From contig JAJFIL010000144.1 of the NCBI GenBank assembly GCA_021774965.1, positions 1 through 54,146 on the forward strand: 54,146 nt of DNA, given 5' to 3'. The DNA is from Alphaproteobacteria bacterium (GTDB taxonomy: Bacteria > Pseudomonadota > Alphaproteobacteria > JAJFIK01). Position numbers and translations under genes: made by a program. Shown here piece after piece: positions 48,138-54,146 of the stretch; position 1 is the first letter of the stretch, and each line of letters starts with the position of its first letter. The notes below the pieces were generated by a model, which did not search any database, was not told the origin of the DNA, and saw only the letters and a program-made list of their open reading frames with translations.

Positions 48138-50093
48138 TTAGCCTTGAGCCGACTTGTCATCGTCGCCATCGTTTTCGCTGACTTCTTCAAAGTCGGCGTC
48201 CACGACGTTGTCGTCTGCGGCGTCATCATTCGTGCCTTCAGCAGCAGCGTCTGCAGCGGCAGCCGCTTCGCCTTCTTCCTGCTGTGCCTTGTACATGGCC
48301 TCGCCCAGCTTCATGGAGCTTTGCGCAAGAGATGCGACCTTGGCTTCGATGTCGTCCTTGCTGGCGTCTTCCTGGCCAAGCACTTCTTTAAGCGCTGCAA
48401 TGTCCGTATCGATGGCAGCCCGATCATCCGGCTCCAAGGCATCGCCATGCTCACCCAGGGACTGTTCCGTTGAATGCGCAAGAGCTTCGCCCTTGTTACG
48501 CGCTTCCACGGTTTCCTTGCGCTCGGCGTCTTCTGCTTTGTGCTCTTCAGCATCCTTGACCATGTTCTGGATCTCATCATCGGTGAGACCGCCAGAGGCC
48601 TGAATGCGAATGGTCTGTTCCTTGTTGGTGGCTTTGTCCTTCGCACTTACGTTCACGATGCCGTTAGCATCAATGTCGAAGGTCACTTCCACTTGCGGAA
48701 CGCCGCGCGGTGCAGGGGGGATGCCCACCAGATCAAACTGACCCAGGTTCTTGTTGTCCGCTGCCATTTCCCGCTCGCCCTGTGCCACACGAATGGTCAC
48801 GGCGTTCTGGCTATCTTCTGCCGTTGAGAAGATCTGGCTTTTCTTCGTTGGGATCGTTGTGTTGCGATCAATCAGACGCGTGAATACACCGCCAAGGGTT
48901 TCAATGCCCAGGGACAATGGCGTGACATCCAACAGCAGCACGTCTTTGACGTCGCCCTGCAACACACCGGCCTGAATGGCAGCGCCCATGGCCACCACTT
49001 CGTCCGGGTTCACACCCTTGTGCGGCTCTTTGCCGAAGAGGTTCTGAACAATTTCCTGAACCTTAGGCATGCGGGTCATGCCGCCCACCAGGATCACTTC
49101 GTCAATGTCAGCAGCCGACAAGCCAGCGTCTTTCAACGCTGCCTTACATGGGCCTTCGGTGCGCTTGATCAGGTCGCCGACAAGGCTTTCCAATTTGGCG
49201 CGAGACAGCTTCATGGTCAGGTGCTTTGGACCGGACGCATCTGCCGTAATAAATGGCAGGTTGATTTCCGTTTGCGCAGCAGAGGACAATTCGATCTTGG
49301 CCTTTTCCGCAGCCTCTTTCAGGCGCTGAAGGGCAAGCCGATCGTTCGTCAGATCAATGCCTTGCTCTTTCTTGAATTCCTTGGCGAGGTATTCAACAAT
49401 TTTCATGTCGAAGTCTTCACCGCCCAGGAACGTGTCCCCGTTGGTGGATTTCACTTCAAACACACCGTCGCCAATTTCAAGAACGGAAACGTCGAAGGTG
49501 CCGCCGCCCAGGTCATAGACCACGATGGTGCCAGCCTGTTGCTTGTCCATGCCATAGGCAAGGGCCGCAGCAGTAGGCTCGTTGATAATGCGCAGCACTT
49601 CCAGACCGGCAATCTTGCCTGCATCCTTGGTTGCCTGACGCTGAGCGTCATTAAAGTAGGCAGGAACCGTGATCACCGCTTGGGTGACGTCCTGGCCGAG
49701 GTAGCCCTCAGCGGTTTCCTTCATTTTCTGCAAGATGTAGGCAGAAACCTGGGAGGGGGAGAGCTTTTCATTGTCGCGGCCCTCAACCCATGCATCCCCA
49801 TTGTCTGCCTTGATGATCTTGTAAGGGACCATCCCGATGTCTTTTTGCGTGGTGGGATCGTCAAAGGGGCGCCCGATCAGACGCTTGATGGCAAAGAATG
49901 TGTGCTCCGGATTGGTCACAGCCTGGCGCTTGGCCGGCATGCCCATCAGGCGTTCGCCCTCTTCGGTAAACGCCACCATGGACGGCGTCGTGCGCGCGCC
50001 CTCAGCGTTTTCAATCACCTTCGGCGTTGAGCCGTCCATAACCGAGACACACGAGTTCGTGGTGCCGAGGTCAATACCAATGACTTTACTCAT
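48138..50093 (-). CDS. dnaK: Chaperone DnaK
   Basis: [59 protein letters not shown]. Confidence 0.98.
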   Translation of the reverse strand: MSKVIGIDLGTTNSCVSVMDGSTPKVIENAEGARTTPSMVAFTEEGERLMGMPAKRQAVTNPEHTFFAIKRLIGRPFDDPTTQKDIGMVPYKIIKADNGDAWVEGRDNEKLSPSQVSAYILQKMKETAEGYLGQDVTQAVITVPAYFNDAQRQATKDAGKIAGLEVLRIINEPTAAALAYGMDKQQAGTIVVYDLGGGTFDVSVLEIGDGVFEVKSTNGDTFLGGEDFDMKIVEYLAKEFKKEQGIDLTNDRLALQRLKEAAEKAKIELSSAAQTEINLPFITADASGPKHLTMKLSRAKLESLVGDLIKRTEGPCKAALKDAGLSAADIDEVILVGGMTRMPKVQEIVQNLFGKEPHKGVNPDEVVAMGAAIQAGVLQGDVKDVLLLDVTPLSLGIETLGGVFTRLIDRNTTIPTKKSQIFSTAEDSQNAVTIRVAQGEREMAADNKNLGQFDLVGIPPAPRGVPQVEVTFDIDANGIVNVSAKDKATNKEQTIRIQASGGLTDDEIQNMVKDAEEHKAEDAERKETVEARNKGEALAHSTEQSLGEHGDALEPDDRAAIDTDIAALKEVLGQEDASKDDIEAKVASLAQSSMKLGEAMYKAQQEEGEAAAAADAAAEGTNDDAADDNVVDADFEEVSENDGDDDKSAQG

Positions 50094-50439
50094 GAAAAGC
50101 TCCCATTTACGGCGGATTTCTGCGGATCCTGACGAGCAGCGATCCTCAAATCCCCGTGGAAATTAGATGTCCAAACCAGTTGTGCGGGGGGGCGGCCTCT
50201 TGAGAGGACCGATTACATCGCACAAGTACCCGGCGGATATAGGGTGCTAATCCCCGCTTCGCAACAGGTAATTGGGTCTCGGACCCGCCCCAAGCCCCGC
50301 CGGGCAGCGCTTTTGGAGGGTTTAATGGGGCAGATTAGCGCAGGTGGGTGGGATGGGGTGAAGGGAAAGGGGGGTGGAGCCGGGATTTCAGGGCGGACCC
50401 CACACGCAAGACGAGCTGCCACACAAGATGGGAGCGCCC

Positions 50440-50483
50440 AGCGCCCCCTCTCCCCCTCGTGGGAGAGGGCCGGGGTGAGGGGG
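50440..50483. repeat. REP-like palindrome (CCCTCTCCC...GGGAGAGGG family)
   Basis: CCCTCTCCCCCTCGTGGGAGAGGGCCGGGGTGAGGGGG. A related palindrome occurs near 51890-51914. Confidence 0.7.
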
Positions 50484-50530
50484 TGAATCACAAAGACTCT
50501 TCGGTTTCGGCTCACGGCTTCGATATCTTG

Positions 50531-50736
50531 TGCGTTGAGCGCCGGAAGCTGAAAAGCCACGCTTGCTTTTAGGGTTGGTGCTCGGTTTTTCAGGCCGTCT
50601 GCCAGCTTAGTGAGAGTGCTTTGAGGGAAATCCATTTTCGGTGCGTTGAGACCGCAAGCTGAAGAGCCAGGATCGCTCTTAGGGTTTGTGCCCGATTCTC
50701 TTTGGTTGCCCGCCCGCTCAGTAGAGTGCTTTGCAG
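50531..50736. repeat. Imperfect tandem direct repeat, period about 111 bp, two units
   Basis: Unit 1 50531-50627 (TGCGTTGAG...AGAGTGCTTTGAGGG), unit 2 50642-50736 (TGCGTTGAG...AGAGTGCTTTGCAGG), with shared internal blocks. Confidence 0.8.
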
Positions 50737-50784
50737 GTCACGGAGAGGGAACAGAGAGTGTGCGAGCAGAAATATTGATCCTGA

Positions 50785-51216
50785 ATGTCAGGAGTAGAAT
50801 TGAAATTGATTGCTGAGACAAATGGTCGATCTGAAAGCATGGAAATGAAACGCGATATTGTATTGAGATTGAGTTATGGTGGCGGCGGATCTGCAGTTGT
50901 TGTTTTTGAACTCCTGAGTGTGCCTCCCGGACTGGCGCAAGTTACCACTGTTGGCGTTACCGTAACAATGCTCCTTTGTGGCCCGACTTTTAAGGATTTG
51001 GTCTCTCAGTATGTTAAGGGCCATTGGAGGAAGGTTGCACACAAAGAGCTATTAGAGACCCTAAGTCAGGTGGAGATGAGGCCGCAAAGCTCTCCAAGTC
51101 ATGTCAAGCTACTTCGTCAAAATGTTGAGAAACTAGAGGAAGAAGAAAGTTACCAAGCATTGGAACGGGCCGGCCTAAAGGGCCGCAAAAGTAAGAAATC
51201 TAAGCCGCCTCAATAG
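50785..51216 (+). CDS. Hypothetical protein with possible N-terminal membrane segment
   Basis: ORF with a hydrophobic stretch (IVLRLSYGGGGSAVVVFELLSVPPGLAQVTTVGVTVTMLLCGPTF) and a charged C-terminus. Confidence 0.45.
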   Translation: MSGVELKLIAETNGRSESMEMKRDIVLRLSYGGGGSAVVVFELLSVPPGLAQVTTVGVTVTMLLCGPTFKDLVSQYVKGHWRKVAHKELLETLSQVEMRPQSSPSHVKLLRQNVEKLEEEESYQALERAGLKGRKSKKSKPPQ

Positions 51217-51502
51217 GCCGTACGACTTTCTCAATTGCAACCCCACTCATCGCCCGGGCGCGGCGGAGATCATATTCTGCCTGAAGGGTCATCCACATTT
51301 CAGCGCTGGTGCCGAAATAGGCCGCAAACCGAAGCGCCGTATCCGCCGTGATGGTGCGTTTGCCGTGGACGATTTCAGAAACCCGGCTCACCGGGATGTC
51401 GATATCGCGGGAGAGCTTGTTCTGGCTCACCCCCAGGGGCTCCATGAACTCTTCCAGCAAAATCTCGCCGGGGGCGATAGGGTCTAGTTGTCTGGCCATC
51501 AT
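51200..51502 (-). CDS. higA: HigA-family antitoxin (XRE HTH)
   Basis: PIAPGEILLEEFMEPLGVSQNKLSRDIDIPVSRVSEIVHGKRTITADTALRFAAYFGTSAEMWMTLQAEYDLRRA. Confidence 0.93.
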   Translation of the reverse strand: MMARQLDPIAPGEILLEEFMEPLGVSQNKLSRDIDIPVSRVSEIVHGKRTITADTALRFAAYFGTSAEMWMTLQAEYDLRRARAMSGVAIEKVVRPIEAA

Positions 51503-51511
51503 TCAAAATCC

Positions 51512-51799
51512 TCAGTGGTAGTCCACTATCTCAACATCATGAGCCCCGCCGTTTTTCCCGCGGAAGCAGATGCGCCATTGGCCATTGATGCGTATGCTGT
51601 GCTGGCCCTTACGGTTGCCTTTCAGCGCTTCCAGGCGATTGCCCGGTGGCACACGTAAATCCTCCAGCCCATGGGCCGCATTGAGCAATTGCAATTTGCG
51701 CCGGGCGGGCCGTTCAAACGCATTGAAGCGGCGGATGAATTCATCCGCGAACAGTTTTTCCGTATCTTTGCAAGCAAAGCTCTGTATCACGGAAGGCAA
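51512..51799 (-). CDS. higB: HigB-family toxin (RelE-like)
   Basis: MPSVIQSFACKDTEKLFAD...LEDLRVPPGNRLEALKGNRKGQHSIRINGQWRICFRGKNGGAHDVEIVDYH. Directly upstream of higA. Confidence 0.93.
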   Translation of the reverse strand: MPSVIQSFACKDTEKLFADEFIRRFNAFERPARRKLQLLNAAHGLEDLRVPPGNRLEALKGNRKGQHSIRINGQWRICFRGKNGGAHDVEIVDYH

Positions 51800-51889
51800 T
51801 CTATACTGTTATAAGTATTCTGTCAAGTAGAACAGTCAGGTTGGAGCGCTGCCCCCTCACCCGTCGCTCCAAGATGCTCTTGGTGCGCC

Positions 51890-51914
51890 ACCCTCTCCCA
51901 CGAGGGGAGAGGGG
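51890..51914. repeat. REP-like palindrome, second copy of the CCCTCTCCC family
   Basis: CCCTCTCCCACGAGGGGAGAGGG. Confidence 0.65.
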
Positions 51915-51947
51915 AATTCGCGGTGCCCTCGGCGCTTTCCCCATCAC

Positions 51948-51966
51948 GCCACTCCGGCTTCGGAGC
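51948..51966. repeat. Short hairpin repeat GCCACTCCGGCTTCGGAGC, copy 1
   Basis: 19-nt unit with palindromic CTCCG/CGGAG, found three times within 1.2 kb. Confidence 0.75.
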
Positions 51967-51969
51967 CGG

Positions 51970-52524
51970 CTATGGGGTCAGGGCCAGCCAACCTTTGTAG
52001 GCCACGATCAGCCCAAACACAGGGGCCTTGATGGTGACGTCGAACCAGAAGGTGCCGTCTGTCTCGCGCTCGAAACTGTCACCACCGGGGAGCAGGAATT
52101 TGGGCAGGGGGATGCCGCCCATGTTCCATCTTTGCGGCACGAGATACATGGCGCGGTTCCGCATCTCCAGCGTCATGGCAACAGAGATGATGCCAAAGCG
52201 CTCGACCAGCAATCCCTTGTTCCGGCCTGTGCCCGGGGTTTGAAAGCTGTTGAACGTGCTTGCTGATGGGGCAGTGCCAAAGACCCGCGTCCACCGCTCG
52301 CCGCCGTTGTGCGGTTCCATTTTAACGGTAACGGGGGTTCTGTCCCCGGCGGGGGGAAAACCCATCAGTGCCGCAATAAGGCGCGCCAAGGGATTTGCGC
52401 CGCGAGTGACTTTCGCTGTGCCTTGCCACACGTGGCCCTGACCAATTTTGTGGATGGCTTGCATCTGTGTCGGCAGATCCGCATACCTGTCTCCTAAAAC
52501 CTGTTCGTGTACGGAGCGCGTCAT
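51970..52524 (-). CDS. DUF4166-like protein
   Basis: LPTQMQAIHKIGQGHVWQGTAKVTRGANPLARLIAALMGFPPAGDRTPVTVKMEPHNGGERWTRVFG. Confidence 0.75.
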   Translation of the reverse strand: MTRSVHEQVLGDRYADLPTQMQAIHKIGQGHVWQGTAKVTRGANPLARLIAALMGFPPAGDRTPVTVKMEPHNGGERWTRVFGTAPSASTFNSFQTPGTGRNKGLLVERFGIISVAMTLEMRNRAMYLVPQRWNMGGIPLPKFLLPGGDSFERETDGTFWFDVTIKAPVFGLIVAYKGWLALTP

Positions 52525-52991
52525 GTGATCAGTCGCTTTTTAATCTCAGGGTCCGGCAACCCGCAAAGGTCTGTCTTGCCGCCCAGGCGATATCGGTTTC
52601 GGGCCACCACGCCATAAAGATAATCCTGCAGCGGCCTTGGCAGGATTTTGAGAATGACCAGCCCTTTCCAGACCCCACCCAAGCGCAGACCCACCCGGAT
52701 GATGGCGTCCAGAGACGAGTAGGCTTTGCCGTCTTCCAGATAGAGCCATGACAAAGGGTCCGCCGGGTCCATGCCATAGTGGCGCATCAGCGCTATGCCT
52801 AGGTCAGATTGAATGGGGATGATGCCAAATTCCGCTTTGCTGTCATTGTGGGCGATCCACATCGCCCCTCGGGCGCATAAGGAACAATGCGCATCCATCA
52901 CGGTCCGCGGGCCTGTGTCGGAAAAAGCAGGCACGGCGGGATTGTCTTTGTACGAGGGGGTGGAACTGTTCAGTTTCATCATGGCCAACAA
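52521..52991 (-). CDS. DUF393 / DCC-family thiol-disulfide oxidoreductase-like protein
   Basis: TVMDAHCSLCARGAMWIAHND (DxxCxxC), GLVILKILPRPLQDYLYGVVARNRYRLGGKTDLCGLPD. Overlaps the DUF4166 CDS by 4 nt. Confidence 0.8.
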   Translation of the reverse strand: MLAMMKLNSSTPSYKDNPAVPAFSDTGPRTVMDAHCSLCARGAMWIAHNDSKAEFGIIPIQSDLGIALMRHYGMDPADPLSWLYLEDGKAYSSLDAIIRVGLRLGGVWKGLVILKILPRPLQDYLYGVVARNRYRLGGKTDLCGLPDPEIKKRLIT

Positions 52992-53051
52992 CTTATTCTG
53001 AGAGCCATAGTGGCATGCAATCGTGGGGGTAAGAAAGGGCCTTGCTGCCGC

Positions 53052-53111
53052 GCCACTCTGGCATCGGAGCGCCCCGGCATCGCGCCATTCATGCCACTCC
53101 GGCTACGGAGC
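53052..53111. repeat. Short hairpin repeat, copies 2 (53052-53070) and 3 (53093-53111)
   Basis: GCCACTCTGGCATCGGAGC and GCCACTCCGGCTACGGAGC. Confidence 0.75.
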
Positions 53112-53240
53112 GCCCGCCCCGGCGTCGGGGCCCTTAACTGTTCATTCACCACGTCCCCATTTTCCCGCAGCGCTTTAAGGAGGTTTAGAGGGGCTCACGG
53201 TTAACGTCGCCTGGTTGGGACAGACGGGAGTGGTGGGGCA

Positions 53241-53792
53241 ATGACCCTCGATATTTATCATAGTGGCGATGGCAGCACGGTCAGCACGGGCTGGGACCAT
53301 GAGCTGATTGTGGATTGCTTTGACCGCATTCTGGGGCGGCCGTTCGAGCGTGAAGCGCTGGAGCGGGATGATTGTTGGGTGCGTTATAAGGTGCATTCTC
53401 ATGACGAGATCATCAACGCCAACCTGATCCTTGATTATGGCAACGAAGATGAGACCGGCGACTGGATGGCCACGTCTCGCGATGGTGCGCGCTATCTTGC
53501 GTTCACCTTTGCCTGCCAGCTTTGGCTGGATTATCCCACACCACTTGAGATCAAGACCCATGTGGAAACCGGTCTGGTGCATCTTTCAGCGCAGCTGGAA
53601 AAGGGCGAGAACGGCCTGATCGAAGACACGGTCGCCGAAGGCCGCCGCAAAATCTATTTCGAACGCGAAGGCGTCTTTGACCTGCGGGCTGATCCTGCTG
53701 CGGTAGAACGCGAAGCCGTTGCCTGGGCAGAGATGGCCCTGGCAGACGTCGCCGTTGCCGCTCAGCACATCATTTATCCGGATGTGGACTAG
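53241..53792 (+). CDS. Hypothetical protein
   Basis: Good ORF with coding-like composition (MTLDIYHSGDGSTVSTGWDHELIVDCFDRILGRPFEREALERDDCWVRY...). Confidence 0.6.
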   Translation: MTLDIYHSGDGSTVSTGWDHELIVDCFDRILGRPFEREALERDDCWVRYKVHSHDEIINANLILDYGNEDETGDWMATSRDGARYLAFTFACQLWLDYPTPLEIKTHVETGLVHLSAQLEKGENGLIEDTVAEGRRKIYFEREGVFDLRADPAAVEREAVAWAEMALADVAVAAQHIIYPDVD

Positions 53793-53854
53793 GGCAATTG
53801 CCCCGGCGCAGCTGATAAGTTTTTACTCTTCTCAATGTCATTCCCGGACTTGAT

Positions 53855-54146
53855 CCACTACTGTCCGGTTTAGATTCCAATGGTTCCCGGGAAACTCCAA
53901 ATGCCTCCGGCATCCCCCATCCTGACCTTCCCCCACGCTGGGGGGAAGGAACGAAACCCGCATGATTACACCAATAATTACCTCCCCCTTGTGGATGGGG
54001 GAGGTCCGAACGAAGTGAGGGGTGGGGGTGGCAGACCATCGTTGGGCACAAATGAAAACAGAGTCTCAAATATTGAAATCGGTATCGATCCCAACAAGAT
54101 GCTGCAGTTGAAGCGCAACCTGATGAGTTAAACCGGACAGTAGTGG
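53855..54146. mobile_element. Segment bounded by 18-bp perfect inverted repeats (MITE-like or IS ends), reaching the window edge
   Basis: CCACTACTGTCCGGTTTA (53855-53872) and its exact reverse complement TAAACCGGACAGTAGTGG (54129-54146). No transposase in the window. Confidence 0.5.

Noticed and set aside
49020-50030. 336-aa ORF antisense to dnaK
   Set aside because: Long ORFs antisense to dnaK are a common compositional artefact. No family motifs or separate expression signals seen.
50213-50635. 140-aa minus-strand ORF containing HPLTPALSHEGERGRW
   Set aside because: That peptide is the typical translation of a REP-like palindrome, and the rest covers the direct repeat. Not a credible protein.
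51841-52266. 141-aa plus-strand ORF starting at 51841
   Set aside because: Starts in a REP-like palindrome and runs antisense to the DUF4166 gene.
53770-54131. ORFs of 99 aa (-) and 83 aa (+) at the window end
   Set aside because: They run through palindromic repeats and the inverted-repeat segment. No coding support, although the + strand tail could be a fragment of an unseen element.

Overview
A 54 kb window of what looks like an alphaproteobacterial chromosome, mostly housekeeping genes with some accessory islands. In order: (1) C-terminal part of an RND/MMPL-type transporter, TerB-like protein, HAD hydrolase, AhpD/CMD-like peroxidase-related protein, single-domain globin. (2) A biotin locus split into divergent halves, bioBA (-) and bioFD (+), with three exported S9-family peptidase paralogs between them. 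(3) An alpha-2-macroglobulin-like protein (with a GCLEQ thioester motif) and penicillin-binding protein 1C. (4) A cobalamin riboswitch followed by btuB-btuF-btuC-btuD. (5) An orphan family-5 solute-binding protein and a divergent prephenate-dehydratase-like protein with a long C-terminal extension. (6) hslVU and hisB-hisH-hisA-hisF-hisE. (7) A PfkB-type kinase, small lipoproteins, an EI24/CysZ-like protein, nth, an Ada/Ogt-type methyltransferase and dapB. (8) An ArsR-type regulator with three small membrane proteins (SdpR/SdpI-like). (9) A Panacea-domain toxin-antitoxin-like pair, dnaJ and dnaK. (10) A repeat-rich end with higBA, DUF4166 and DUF393 genes, REP-like palindromes and 18-bp perfect inverted repeats at the window edge. 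I saw no CRISPR array, rRNA, tRNA or complete transposase. The best candidates for follow-up are: an in-frame 27-bp tandem duplication of the HslU C-terminal tail and stop codon; the prephenate-dehydratase-like fusion; the Panacea pair; the SdpRI-like cluster with three membrane proteins; the peptidase trio inside the biotin locus; and a CtrA-box-plus-small-ORF interval. I found no single clearly undescribed large system. All family calls are from reading motifs by eye, with no database search.
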